Assembly: GCF_009697225.1 (NCBI RefSeq)
Contig: NZ_WIND01000002.1
Location: 1 to 64,000 of the forward strand
Direction: 5' to 3'
DNA length: 64,000 nucleotides
From: Halovulum marinum
GTDB taxonomy: Bacteria > Pseudomonadota > Alphaproteobacteria > Rhodobacterales > Rhodobacteraceae
The notes under the pieces were generated by a model. The model was not told the origin of the DNA. It saw only the letters and a list, made by a program, of their open reading frames with translations, and did no database searches. Of the stretch, positions 51,547 through 60,313 are shown one piece after another; the first letter of the stretch is position 1, and each line of letters opens with the position of its first letter. A program made the translations under genes and the position numbers.

Positions 51547-53124
51547 ATGACCCTGCGCGCATTCCTTCTGGCCGGTGCCGGCGTCACGGTCAGCGCCTTC
51601 CCGGCGATGGCGGAGTTCAAGCTGACGATTCTGCACACGAACGATTTCCATTCGCGGTTCGAACCGATCAGCAAGTACGACAGCGGCTGCTCGGCCGAGG
51701 ACAACGCCGCGGGCGAGTGTTTCGGCGGCTCGGCGCGGCTGGTCACCGCGGTCGAGGAGGCCAAGGGCCGCGCCGAGAACTGGCTGCTGGTGGACGGCGG
51801 CGACCAGTTCCAGGGCACGCTGTTCTACACCTACTACAAGGGCAAGGCCGCGGCCGAGATGATGAACAAGATGGGCTACGACGCGATGACCGTGGGCAAC
51901 CACGAGTTCGACGACGGCCCCGAGGTGCTGCGCGGCTTCATGGATGCCGTGGACTTCCCGGTGCTGATGTCGAACGCCGACGTCTCGGGCGAGCCGCTGC
52001 TGGCGGACGTGCTGACGAAGTCGACCGTGATCGAGAAGGGCGGCGAGCAGATCGGCCTGATCGGGCTGACGCCGGTGAACACGCCCGAGCTGGCCAGCCC
52101 CGGGCGGAACATCGTCTTCACCGACCCGTCGGACGCTGTCGCCGGAGAAGTCGCCAGGCTGCAGGAGCAGGGGGTCGACAAGATCGTCGTGCTCAGCCAT
52201 TCGGGCTACGGCGTCGACCAGACCGTGGCGGCGAACGTGCCCGAGGTGGACGTGATCGTCGGCGGGCACACCAACACCTACCTGTCGAACACCGCCGACA
52301 ACGCCGAGGGGCCGTACCCGACCATGGTCGGCAACACCGCCATCGTCTCGGCCTATGCCTACGGCAAGTTCCTGGGCGAGCTGAACCTGACCTTCGACGA
52401 CGACGGCAACATCACCGAGGCGACCGGCGAGCCGCTGATCATGGATGGCGCGGTCGCCGAGGACGAGGCGACCGTCGCCCGCATCGCCGAGCTGGCGCAA
52501 CCGCTGGACGAAATCCGCAACAAGGTCGTCGCCGAAAGCGCCGCACCGATCGAGGGCGACCGCGCGGTCTGCCGCGCCGAGGAATGCGAGATGGGCAACC
52601 TGGTTGCCGATGCGATGCTGGCGCGGGTCAAGGACCAGGGCATCCAGATCGCGATCGCCAACTCGGGTGGCCTGCGCGCCTCGATCGACGCCGGCGCGGT
52701 GACGATGGGCGAGGTGCTGACGGTGCTGCCGTTCCAGAACACGCTGTCGACCTTCGAGGTCAGTGGCGCCACGCTGCTGGAGGCGCTGGAGAACGGCGTC
52801 AGCCAAGTCGAGGACGGCGCCGGGCGATTCCCGCAGGTCGCGGGCATGAAGTTCACCTGGGATCCCGCGGCCGCGCCCGGCAGCCGCATAGTCGACGCGC
52901 TGGTCGAGGTCGGCGGCAGCTTCGAGCCGGTCGACCCGGAGCAGACCTACGGCGTGGTGTCGAACAACTTCGTGCGCGGCGGCGGCGACGGCTACGCCAT
53001 GTTTACCGATGCGCAGAACGTCTACGATTTCGGCCCGGATCTTGCGGATGTCACTGCCGAATACCTGGCGGCAAATGCGCCCTACACGCCGATCATCACC
53101 GGGCGGATCGCCAGGGCCGAATGA
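51547..53124 (+). CDS. Periplasmic 5'-nucleotidase/metallophosphatase
   Basis: This 525-residue protein has a Sec signal (LRAFLLAGAGVTVSAFPAMA). It contains the metal-site blocks LHTNDFHSRFE (residues 29-39), VDGGDQFQG, VGNHEFDDG, LSHSGYG and GGHTNTYL, and a C-terminal substrate domain (GNLVADAM, NSGGLRASID, VSNNFVRGGGDGY). It should hydrolyse nucleoside 5'-phosphates or related compounds outside the cytoplasm and feed phosphate and nucleosides to the cell. This is the second member of the family in the window, the other lacking a signal peptide. Confidence 0.93.
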   Translation: MTLRAFLLAGAGVTVSAFPAMAEFKLTILHTNDFHSRFEPISKYDSGCSAEDNAAGECFGGSARLVTAVEEAKGRAENWLLVDGGDQFQGTLFYTYYKGKAAAEMMNKMGYDAMTVGNHEFDDGPEVLRGFMDAVDFPVLMSNADVSGEPLLADVLTKSTVIEKGGEQIGLIGLTPVNTPELASPGRNIVFTDPSDAVAGEVARLQEQGVDKIVVLSHSGYGVDQTVAANVPEVDVIVGGHTNTYLSNTADNAEGPYPTMVGNTAIVSAYAYGKFLGELNLTFDDDGNITEATGEPLIMDGAVAEDEATVARIAELAQPLDEIRNKVVAESAAPIEGDRAVCRAEECEMGNLVADAMLARVKDQGIQIAIANSGGLRASIDAGAVTMGEVLTVLPFQNTLSTFEVSGATLLEALENGVSQVEDGAGRFPQVAGMKFTWDPAAAPGSRIVDALVEVGGSFEPVDPEQTYGVVSNNFVRGGGDGYAMFTDAQNVYDFGPDLADVTAEYLAANAPYTPIITGRIARAE

Positions 53125-53207
53125 CCGTGCCAACGCGGGTCCCGGACTGCCGGGATCCGCATCCGGGGCGCTTTCCCCGGGCCCGCGCAGCGGCTACCGT
53201 GCGGCGC

Positions 53208-53897
53208 ATGTGCGGCCGTTTCACCCTGACCCTGACCGACGAGGATCTCGAGCGCCTGTTCGACGCCGAGGCGCCTGCGCCGCTGCCGCCGGTGCCGCGG
53301 CTGAACATCTGTCCGACGCAGGACATCGCGGTGGTCGCGGCCCGGGGCGAGGAGGGGCGCAAGCGTTCCCGGCTGCTGCAGCCGATGCGCTGGGGGTTCC
53401 TTCCGCACTGGTACAAGGCGCCGAACGACGGCCCGCTGCTGATCAACGCCCGCGCCGAGGGCGTGGCCGAGAAGCCCGCGTTCCGCGCCGCCTGCCGCGG
53501 TCGCCGCTGCCTGGTGCCGGCCAGCGGGTTCTACGAGTGGACCCGGGCGGCGGACGGTGGCAAGGACCCGTGGTACATCTATCCGGCCGAGCAGGGGGCG
53601 GTGCTGGCGCTGGCGGCGATCTGGCAGGAGTGGACCGCGCCCGAGGGCGGCGAGACGCTGAGCACGGTCGCGATCGTGACCACCGCGGCCAATGACGCGC
53701 TGAAGCCGGTGCATCACCGCATGCCGGTCATCATTTCGCCACCGGACTGGCCGCTCTGGCTGGGCGAGGCCGGCAAGGGCGCCGCGCCGCTGATGCGACC
53801 CGCGGCCGATGATGCGTTGGCGATGCATCGCGTCAGCCGCAGAGTCAACGTGATGAAAGCCGACGGCCCGGATCTGACGGCTCCGATAAACCCCTGA
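53208..53897 (+). CDS. SRAP domain protein (YedK/HMCES family)
   Basis: This 229-residue protein has Met removed to expose catalytic Cys2 (MCGRF), then NARAEG, ASGFYEW and KPVHHRMP, which give the Asn, Glu and His of the SRAP active site. It forms a covalent bond with abasic sites in single-stranded DNA and shields them. It lies 83 bp after the 5'-nucleotidase gene. No LexA site is visible in this gap. Confidence 0.95.
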   Translation: MCGRFTLTLTDEDLERLFDAEAPAPLPPVPRLNICPTQDIAVVAARGEEGRKRSRLLQPMRWGFLPHWYKAPNDGPLLINARAEGVAEKPAFRAACRGRRCLVPASGFYEWTRAADGGKDPWYIYPAEQGAVLALAAIWQEWTAPEGGETLSTVAIVTTAANDALKPVHHRMPVIISPPDWPLWLGEAGKGAAPLMRPAADDALAMHRVSRRVNVMKADGPDLTAPINP

Positions 53898-53914
53898 TTA
53901 ACCCTTGATTAACC

Positions 53915-54043
53915 TTACGGAATCTTAGCGGAATGTGACCTGAATTGGATCACGCCCGCACCATATTTCGCGGCCAGTGTCGGACCGTGCATGGGGGCGG
54001 GTTCGTGTAGGGTGACCCCCGCGTGAGTAACGAGTTCCTCCAT
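53915..54043 (-). CDS. Possible 42-residue protein
   Basis: A 42-codon frame on the minus strand, from ATG at 54043 to the TAA at 53915, lies 26 bp past the zinc-ribbon gene stop. It reads with a sensible composition (MEELVTHAGVTLHEPAP... to ...FRSHSAKIP) and no Arg/Ala artefacts. No SD sequence was seen and no family was recognised, so this may be chance. Confidence 0.3.
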   Translation of the reverse strand: MEELVTHAGVTLHEPAPMHGPTLAAKYGAGVIQFRSHSAKIP

Positions 54044-54069
54044 GCGCCACCGCCCGCCCGCCTTCCGGT

Positions 54070-55182
54070 TCAGCCGTTCTGCGCCAGCAGGTAGCCGACG
54101 CCGGCCGCCAGGAGCAGGCCCGCGACGACGGCCAGCGCGATCTTCCACCGCGACCAGGGCCGTTCGCCCTGCACCGCGCCGGTGCGGCCGTTGACGACGA
54201 AGCGAAAGGTCTGTCCGCCGTACTTGTAGGCGGCCAGCCAGATCGGCAGCAGCACATGCTTGAAGGTGACGTCCGAGACCTCGGTCTCGACCTGTTCGAT
54301 GCGCTGGCGGTCGCCGCCGATGTCGAACTTGATGTCGCGGCGGATCGTGGCGTCGATGATCGCCCGCGCCTCGTCGAACCCGTCGGCCAGCTCGACCTGG
54401 TACGCCTCGGCCCGGAAGCCCGCCAGGTATTGCGGCTGATACGGCTCCAGCGCGGTCAGGTCCCACGGCGACAGCCGGTCGGTATACTTCTTCGGCAGGC
54501 TGCGCGAGGCCAGCACCAGCACATCGTCGAAGGCCCGCGCCACCCGGCCCGAAACCCGGGTCCAGCGGACCTTCTGCACCCGCTCGCTGCGGTTCTGGCT
54601 CTGGCCGTTGACGGTCACCCGGCGGGTGCGGGTCTCGTGGTAGACGGTGCCGCGCTGGCCGCGGTACTGGCTGCGGGTGTCGGCGTCGTAGGTCCAGTAC
54701 GGAACGTAGATCCCCTGCATCCGCCTGCCCTTGCGGGCGTATTGCTGCAAGCCCCCGGGGGCGAACCACAGCCGCCCCAGCCAGTCGGTCATCGCCTTGC
54801 GGGCCTGGTCCTCGGACAGGGCGAACGGCAGGACCGCCGCCGGCTTGATACCCCGGTGCGTGCCGGTGTCGGTGACCAGCGGCGAGGCGCAGAACGGGCA
54901 TTCGGTGGCGTGGGTGTCGGGGTCGAACTCGACCAGCGCGCCGCAGTTCTGGCATTGCAGGACGCGGGTTTCCTCGATGTCGGCCTCGGGGATGCGCGCC
55001 TCGAGCGCGGCGCGGAAGTCGCGCTCGCGGATCGCCCGCGCGCCGGCCCATGGGCCGTCGCCCTCGATCACCTCCTCGTTGCCGCAATGGTCGCAGTGCA
55101 GCCGGTCGGTGCCCGGCAGGTAGCGCAGGTCGGAGCCGCAGTTGCCGCAGGGAAAGCGGTGCTGCTCGACGGTGGGGGTCAT
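54070..55182 (-). CDS. Zinc-ribbon membrane protein of the SPFH-linked stress cluster
   Basis: This 370-residue protein has two zinc ribbons, CGNCGS...CDHCGN (about residues 12-34) and CQNCGA...CPFCAS (about 77-100). A beta-rich middle part (YVPYWTYDADTRSQYRGQRG) follows. Near the C-terminus (after FVVNGRTGAVQGE) one transmembrane helix (IALAVVAGLLLAAGVGYLLA) ends the protein. Related genes are sometimes mislabelled as helicase subunits; nothing of a helicase is visible. It lies 56 bp after the SPFH gene. Confidence 0.85.
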   Translation of the reverse strand: MTPTVEQHRFPCGNCGSDLRYLPGTDRLHCDHCGNEEVIEGDGPWAGARAIRERDFRAALEARIPEADIEETRVLQCQNCGALVEFDPDTHATECPFCASPLVTDTGTHRGIKPAAVLPFALSEDQARKAMTDWLGRLWFAPGGLQQYARKGRRMQGIYVPYWTYDADTRSQYRGQRGTVYHETRTRRVTVNGQSQNRSERVQKVRWTRVSGRVARAFDDVLVLASRSLPKKYTDRLSPWDLTALEPYQPQYLAGFRAEAYQVELADGFDEARAIIDATIRRDIKFDIGGDRQRIEQVETEVSDVTFKHVLLPIWLAAYKYGGQTFRFVVNGRTGAVQGERPWSRWKIALAVVAGLLLAAGVGYLLAQNG

Positions 55183-55238
55183 GGGATGCTCCGGGGGGCC
55201 GGTGGTCTGGGGGGGGGGCCGGTGGTCTGGGTGCGGGA

Positions 55239-56357
55239 TCAGTCGGCCGGCGGCGGCGGCGGCGGCATCACCGTGAACAGCTGCGCCAGCTCGTCGATCT
55301 CGCCGGCGCGGGTCCAGCCGTCGATGCCGGGGGTCCAGACGAAGGTCTCGCGGGTCAGCGTGCCCTGCGCCGCCAGCTTGCCCAGATCGGCGCGGCTGAA
55401 CGGCCCCGAGGATTGCCCGCCGCTGGCGGTGTGCCAGACCTTCTCGACCGGTGGCGGGGGCGGCGCCGATGTCGCCGGCCGGGCGGGGGCCGCGCCCCAC
55501 GGCCCCATCTGCGTGCCCATCGCCATTCCCATGCCGGCACCCATCCCGGCACCCATCCCGGCGGCCATGCCGCCGCCGGCCGGGTTCGACGCGGCCTCGG
55601 TCATCGCCTCGGCGGCCGAGAACCGGGTGTAGGCGCCCAGGTCGCCGACGATCCCCATCGAGGTGCGCTTGTCGAGCGCCTTCTCGACCGCCTCCGGCAG
55701 GCTGATGTTCTCGATGAAGAAGGCCGGCATCGCGATGCCGTACTCGGCCAGCTGCGGCGAGACCCTGGCGGCGATCAGCTTGCCCAGCTCGCCGGTGTTG
55801 GCCGCCATGTCCAGCACCGGGATGCCGCTGGCGGCGATCGCCTGGCTGAACCTGGCGACGATGATGTTGCGGATCTGGTAGCTGATCTCGTCGGTGGTGA
55901 ACTCGCCGTCGGTGCCGACGATCTCGCGCAGGAACAGCGCCGGGTCGGTGACGCGGATCGTGTAGGTGCCGAAGGCGCGGATGCGCACCGGGCCGAACTC
56001 GGGATCGCGGCACATCACCGGGTTCTTGGTGCCCCATTTCAGGTCCTGGAAGCGGGTCGTGTTGACGAAGTAGATCTCGGACTTGAACGGCGACCGGAAG
56101 CCGTGATCCCAGTGCTGCAGCGTGGTCAGGATCGGCATGTTGTTGGTCTCGAGCATGTAGAGACCGGGGGTGAACACGTCCGCCAGCTGGCCCTCGTGCA
56201 CGAACACCGCCGCCTGGCCCTCGCGCACCGTCAGCTTGGCGCCGTACTTGATGGCGTGGCCCTGCCGCTCGAACCGCCAGACCAGCGTGTCGCGGGTGTC
56301 GTCGGTCCATTCGATGACGTCGATGAACTCGCCGGAGAGAAAATCGAAGATGGCCAT
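55239..56357 (-). CDS. SPFH-domain protein with C-terminal GYF-like domain
   Basis: This 372-residue protein has an N-terminal SPFH/band-7-type domain (about 30-250, with VREGQAAVFVHEGQLADVFTP and FFIENISLPEAVEKAL), a Gly/Met-rich linker (AAGMGAGMGAGMGMAMG), and a C-terminal GYF/DUF4339 domain (WHTASGGQSSGPFSRADLGKL). This is the YdjI-like arrangement, thought to form membrane-associated scaffolds. The GYF part should bind proline-rich partners. The ATG at 56357 is chosen because the family starts at MAIFDFLSGEFIDVI. It is 77 bp after the DUF2927 gene. Confidence 0.88.
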   Translation of the reverse strand: MAIFDFLSGEFIDVIEWTDDTRDTLVWRFERQGHAIKYGAKLTVREGQAAVFVHEGQLADVFTPGLYMLETNNMPILTTLQHWDHGFRSPFKSEIYFVNTTRFQDLKWGTKNPVMCRDPEFGPVRIRAFGTYTIRVTDPALFLREIVGTDGEFTTDEISYQIRNIIVARFSQAIAASGIPVLDMAANTGELGKLIAARVSPQLAEYGIAMPAFFIENISLPEAVEKALDKRTSMGIVGDLGAYTRFSAAEAMTEAASNPAGGGMAAGMGAGMGAGMGMAMGTQMGPWGAAPARPATSAPPPPPVEKVWHTASGGQSSGPFSRADLGKLAAQGTLTRETFVWTPGIDGWTRAGEIDELAQLFTVMPPPPPPAD

Positions 56358-56434
56358 GGGTCCGGGCCCTTTCTGAAACCGCCTGCGCGGCTTGTTGTAG
56401 TGCATCGCCGGGCGCCGGGCAAAACCCGGCGTGG

Positions 56435-57346
56435 CTAGCGGATCACCGCGCCGCTGGCGCGCGCGGCGTCGGTGGCGATCTGGCGCAGCATCGGCCGCGC
56501 CTCGTCGGCGCTCATGCCGACGCGCAGGCGCGGATCGTACAGCATCCGCAGCAGGATCTCGTCGTGCAGCGTCAGCAGCGCGAACTCCTCGTCGTCGTTG
56601 AAGATCGACGGGCGCACGCTCTTGCTGTCGTTGAGCAGCCCCAGGGCCTGGGTCATTTCCTCGTGGAAACACGAGGTGCGCATCAGCCCGCGATGCTCGG
56701 CCTTGACCAGCGCCACGGCGATGGCGATGCCGCCGGTGTCCTCGCCGGGCCCGAACAGCGACGCCGAGCACAGCAGGCTGGGTCGCGATTCCCACAGATC
56801 CTGCGCCAGCGCCGCCGGGAAATTGCCCTGGTCGATGATCGCGCTGGCCAGCGCGCGCTGCTCGGCGCGCTCCAGCACCAGCACGATGAAGTTGACGTCG
56901 CCCGAGGGCAGGTAGCGCATGTCGAGACCGGTCAGATCGCGATAGCGCGCCAGAAGCGCCTTGATCTCGGCAAGGTCCGCGTCGCGCTGCGCCGCCGGGA
57001 CGCTGTCGCCGAAGATCACGCCGACGCGCACCGGCTGGGTCCAGCGGATCAGGCGGATCCTCCGGGTGCCGCGCAGCCGGCCGCTGCCCTTGCGGCTGAA
57101 TTCGGTGAAGAAGGCGATCTCCTCGAAGTTCCGCGCCAGGGCGTCCACGCTCAGCGGGGCATCGGGCGGGGTCGTGTCGGTGCGCAGCCCGCCGTCCTTG
57201 CGAATCGCGTAGGCGGTCTGCGCATAAAGCAGTTCCAGCGCCGGGCCGCTGAGGTCGGGCTCACTGCGGGGCGACGGCGCGCATGCCGCCAGCCCCGACA
57301 GCGCGACGGCCGCGAGGGCGCGGCGCAGGGGGGGGAAACGCGACAT
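56435..57346 (-). CDS. DUF2927 putative lipoprotein
   Basis: This 303-residue protein has a lipoprotein signal (RALAAVALSGLAAC, lipobox LAAC with C22). The DUF2927 domain includes TSCFHEEMTQALGLLNDSKSV; the HEE sequence is like the zinc-binding HExxH motif but lacks the second His, so the metalloprotease role of the family is uncertain here. It follows telA directly with no gap, so it is part of the same transcript. It may act in the envelope. Confidence 0.88.
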   Translation of the reverse strand: MSRFPPLRRALAAVALSGLAACAPSPRSEPDLSGPALELLYAQTAYAIRKDGGLRTDTTPPDAPLSVDALARNFEEIAFFTEFSRKGSGRLRGTRRIRLIRWTQPVRVGVIFGDSVPAAQRDADLAEIKALLARYRDLTGLDMRYLPSGDVNFIVLVLERAEQRALASAIIDQGNFPAALAQDLWESRPSLLCSASLFGPGEDTGGIAIAVALVKAEHRGLMRTSCFHEEMTQALGLLNDSKSVRPSIFNDDEEFALLTLHDEILLRMLYDPRLRVGMSADEARPMLRQIATDAARASGAVIR

Positions 57347-58540
57347 TCAGGCGTCGGGCACGGTCTCGCCGACGGTGACGCCGGCCTTGTCCTTCCTGGC
57401 CTTGGCGGCGGCCAGGGTCTCTTTCAGTTCCTGCTCCATCTTGATCAGCTCCTTCTCGGCATCGGCGCGCGCGGCCTTGCCCGCATCGGCGATCGAGAGG
57501 CTTTCCTGGATCGTGGCGATCAGGTCGGCATTGGCCTGCTTGATCGCCTCGATGTCGAACACGCCGCGCTCCATCTCGCGGCGGATCTCGGCGTTGGCTT
57601 CCTTCAGGTTTGAAGCGTTCGACTTCAGCAACTCGTTGGTCAGGTCGGTCGCCTCCTTGACCGCGCCGGCGGCTTCGCGCGAGCGGTGGATGGTCACCGC
57701 CTGCGCCAGCTGCGTCTCCCACAGGGGCACGGTGTTCACCAGGGTCGAGTTGATCTTGGTGACCAGCGACTTGTCGTTCTCCTGCACCAGCCGGATCGAG
57801 GGCAGGGATTGCATCGTGACCTGGCGCGTCAGTTTCAGGTCGTGCACCCGGCGCTCGAGGTCGTCGCGGGCGGCGCGCAAATCGCGCAGCTCCTGCGCCT
57901 TGATCACCGCCTGGTCCTCGGGCGCGTCCTGCACCGCCTGGTCGAGGCGCGGAATGTCCTCGGTGTCCAGCTGCCGGATCCTGGCCTCGCCGGCGGCGAT
58001 GTAGAGCGCCAGCTCGTCGTAGAAATCCAGTGTCTTCTCGTACAGCTTGTCCAGCGACTTGATGTCCTTGAGCAGGACATGTTCGTGGGTCAGCAGGTTC
58101 TCGGTGACCTTGTCGATCTGGTCCTGCACCTCCTCGTAGCGCGACAGGAACATCGACACCGGCTTGGCCCGGCCCAGCAGCTTTTCCCACCAGGACAGCT
58201 GCCGGTTCGGGTCCAGCTCGTCGACCGAGAAGCCGCGGATCGAGCTGACGATCTCGCGCAGGGCGGTGCCGGCGGGGCCGGTGTCCTTGTTCTTGACGCC
58301 GGACAGCATCTCCTGGCTGATCGTCTGCAGTTCGGACTGCGCGCGCGAGCCGAACCGGATGATCGACTGGCTGTTGCCCATGTCCAGTTCCTGCATGCGG
58401 CTCTGGATCTCGGCCTTCTGCGCCTCGTCGGCCTGCTCGACCACGATCAGCTCTCCCTTCGGTTCCGGCAGCGGGGTCTGCGCCACGTTCTCGACCTCGC
58501 TGGCCGCGCTTTCGGCCTTGGTGCGGACTTCGGTGGACAT
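57347..58540 (-). CDS. TelA-family protein (toxic anion resistance)
   Basis: This is a 397-residue coiled-coil-rich protein with LDMGNSQSIIRFGSRAQSELQTIS, the TelA/KlaA signature, then LREIVSSIRGFSVDEL and a highly charged C-terminus. TelA proteins are tied to tellurite resistance and resistance to some membrane-active agents. The start at 58540 has GAGAGG 6 nt upstream. It lies 30 bp after the XpaC-like gene, the usual partner of TelA. Confidence 0.92.
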   Translation of the reverse strand: MSTEVRTKAESAASEVENVAQTPLPEPKGELIVVEQADEAQKAEIQSRMQELDMGNSQSIIRFGSRAQSELQTISQEMLSGVKNKDTGPAGTALREIVSSIRGFSVDELDPNRQLSWWEKLLGRAKPVSMFLSRYEEVQDQIDKVTENLLTHEHVLLKDIKSLDKLYEKTLDFYDELALYIAAGEARIRQLDTEDIPRLDQAVQDAPEDQAVIKAQELRDLRAARDDLERRVHDLKLTRQVTMQSLPSIRLVQENDKSLVTKINSTLVNTVPLWETQLAQAVTIHRSREAAGAVKEATDLTNELLKSNASNLKEANAEIRREMERGVFDIEAIKQANADLIATIQESLSIADAGKAARADAEKELIKMEQELKETLAAAKARKDKAGVTVGETVPDA

Positions 58541-58570
58541 GTTCAACCTCTCAGTTGGGAAGTGCGGCGT

Positions 58571-59461
58571 TCAGACGCCCTCTCGGTGCAGACGTTCGCG
58601 CAGGACCTCGATCTCGACATCCAGCGCGACGCGGTCGTCCTTCAGCAGGTCCTGGCGGTGCTGACGGAAGCTGGTCTCGAGGTCGCCCAGCAGCGCCTCG
58701 TACTCGGCGCGGGCGTCCTCGTCGCGGCGGCGCGTGTAGAGGTCGGCGAACTTCCGGGTCGCGTCGCGTGCGCCGACGAGGTAGACGCCCAGGAACCGGC
58801 GCGCGCGCGTCAGGTCGCGCGGATCGGCCTCGACGGTGCGGAACACCTCGCGGACATGGGTCATCAGCATCTCGACCCGCGCCTCGAGCCGGCGGTCGCC
58901 GATCCGGCGCACGGCGTCCATGATTTCGGTGACGGTTTCTTCTGCGCGGTCGATGGCGCGGGCGACGCGCTCGGCCTCGAAATCGTCGCCGCCGGCGCCG
59001 CCCTTGGCCTTCATCGGATCGAAGCCGAAGGCCAGCAGCTGGGCGCACGCCGCAGCGGCGCCGAAGATGATGCCGGAGGCCAGGTTGAAGCCCGGTGCGA
59101 TGCCGGCCGCAAGGAAAACGCCGATCCCGGTCATCACCGAGGCCAGCAGCTTGCGTGGCACCGCCGGCGGCTTGGCGATCGCGCGCGATGCATAGGCTGC
59201 GTCGGCCTTCAGCCCCTCGTTCAACGTCACCGCCGAACCGATCAGCACGCCGAAGGCAACGAGTTCCACGACCATGCCCAGCGCGTCGCCCGAGATGATC
59301 TCGCCGATGCCGGAGAACAGCAGCGGCAGCGGCACGAGAAACATCGCCCGCGCGGCGATGTTCACCCGCGAGGCCTGCCGGCCGCGGAAGCGCGCGCCGG
59401 GTGCGGCCGAATCGTCGGGGGCGGGATCCGGGCTGAAGCGCCCGCCGTAGCGCCGCGACAT
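58571..59461 (-). CDS. XpaC-like (5-bromo-4-chloroindolyl phosphate hydrolase family) protein
   Basis: This 296-residue membrane protein has about four hydrophobic segments (LVPLPLLFSGIGEII, ALGMVVELVAFGVLIGS, LLASVMTGIGVFLAAG, FGAAAACAQLLAFG) in the first 130 residues. A helical cytoplasmic part follows with RRIGDRRLEARVEMLMTHVREVF. XpaC proteins pair with TelA; despite the name, no hydrolase motif is apparent. Its start shares a base with the stop of the small TM protein gene. Confidence 0.85.
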   Translation of the reverse strand: MSRRYGGRFSPDPAPDDSAAPGARFRGRQASRVNIAARAMFLVPLPLLFSGIGEIISGDALGMVVELVAFGVLIGSAVTLNEGLKADAAYASRAIAKPPAVPRKLLASVMTGIGVFLAAGIAPGFNLASGIIFGAAAACAQLLAFGFDPMKAKGGAGGDDFEAERVARAIDRAEETVTEIMDAVRRIGDRRLEARVEMLMTHVREVFRTVEADPRDLTRARRFLGVYLVGARDATRKFADLYTRRRDEDARAEYEALLGDLETSFRQHRQDLLKDDRVALDVEIEVLRERLHREGV

Positions 59462-59559
59462 CAGAATGCTCCTGCAGCGCCCCAGGCGCGCAGTGCCGAG
59501 AACAGGACAACGGCCAGAAGCACGATCGCGGCGAAACCCCGCAAGGTGCGGTCCCTCAT
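59461..59559 (-). CDS. Small single-TM protein, first gene of the TelA cluster
   Basis: This is a 32-residue protein, MRDRTLRGFAAIVLLAVVLF and 12 more residues, which is a single membrane helix with a positively charged N-terminus. A GGGGGAT lies 6-12 bp upstream of the ATG, and its stop overlaps the XpaC start, so it is very likely translated. It may be an accessory subunit of the XpaC/TelA complex. Confidence 0.6.
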   Translation of the reverse strand: MRDRTLRGFAAIVLLAVVLFSALRAWGAAGAF

Positions 59560-60085
59560 GCGAAATCCCCCTTGTTGCGGCGGACCGTAGCACGCCGCGC
59601 GAGGATCACATAGACCCTGAAAAGCCGTGCGTGCGGACCGCGAGCGATTGCCTATGCGCGCGCGCCGCGGCCCCTTTTCCGCCGGTGCCCTCACCGGATG
59701 ACCGCGGGCCCCGAACGGCAGCGCGGTTCAGATGCCGAATGGCTACGTCGCCATCGGCCCGGCCGCGAAGCCGGGCTGCGGGCGATGCGCCGGGACGCCG
59801 GGATCACAGACGTGAAAAAGGTCGGACATGTGTTTGAAAAGCCGATCGGCCTTGGCGTCCAATTCCGGCCCGTGGCAGGTGTGTTCCGGCGTTTGCGGCG
59901 CCGTCGGGTGCGCGCCGTCACATGCTCCGATTGAGCGACTCGGTCTCTTCGGGTAAGGATTCCGGCACGGGATCGCCTTTGGGGGAAGGCGCGGAGCCCC
60001 GGTTCCGGTCGGTTCGACCCTCGATCAGCGGTACGATCGAAGAGACGACGCATGTCGCGTCGGGGAACTATGAATGGACTCCAGC
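59560..60085. other. Non-coding gap before the cold-shock gene
   Basis: No gene is recognised over 526 bp. Open frames on the + strand are Arg-rich shadows. The 3' part (59920-60085) is a less GC-rich segment with CTCCGATTGAGCGACTCGG and should hold the promoter and the 5' leader of the cold-shock mRNA, which in this family is often long and structured. Confidence 0.4.
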
Positions 60086-60289
60086 ATGGCTAAAGGCACC
60101 GTCAAGTGGTTCAACACCGAGAAGGGCTACGGTTTCATCCAGCCCGAGGGTGGCGGCAAGGACGTCTTCGTGCACATAACCGCCGTCCAGGCCGCCGGCT
60201 TGACGACTCTCAGCGAACAGCAGCCCATCGAGTACGAGCTGCAGCAGGGGCGGGACGGCCGGCAGATCGCCGGCGAGCTGAAGGTCTGA
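60086..60289 (+). CDS. Cold shock protein, CspA family
   Basis: This 67-residue single cold-shock domain has RNA-binding motifs RNP1 KGYGFI (13-18) and RNP2 VFVHI (27-31), and begins AKGTVKWFNTEKGYGFI. The upstream in-frame ATG at 60074 would add four residues but lacks family support. The protein binds single-stranded RNA or DNA and acts as an RNA chaperone. Confidence 0.96.
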   Translation: MAKGTVKWFNTEKGYGFIQPEGGGKDVFVHITAVQAAGLTTLSEQQPIEYELQQGRDGRQIAGELKV

Positions 60290-60313
60290 GCCCCGACCGA
60301 CCCGCACGCCGCC

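Noticed and set aside
55193-55232. G-run with duplicated GGGGCCGGTGGTCTGG
   Set aside because: This is an 18-20 bp duplication in the short gap between the SPFH and zinc-ribbon genes. It is a likely slippage product and shows no feature beyond that.
59698-59934. Open frame in the gap before the cold-shock gene
   Set aside because: It is Arg-rich, has no SD or family resemblance, and lies in sequence better explained as a leader and promoter region.
60074-60085. Longer start for the cold-shock protein (MDSS)
   Set aside because: The conserved protein starts at MAKGTVKWF. The four extra residues have no family support, although they cannot be fully excluded.
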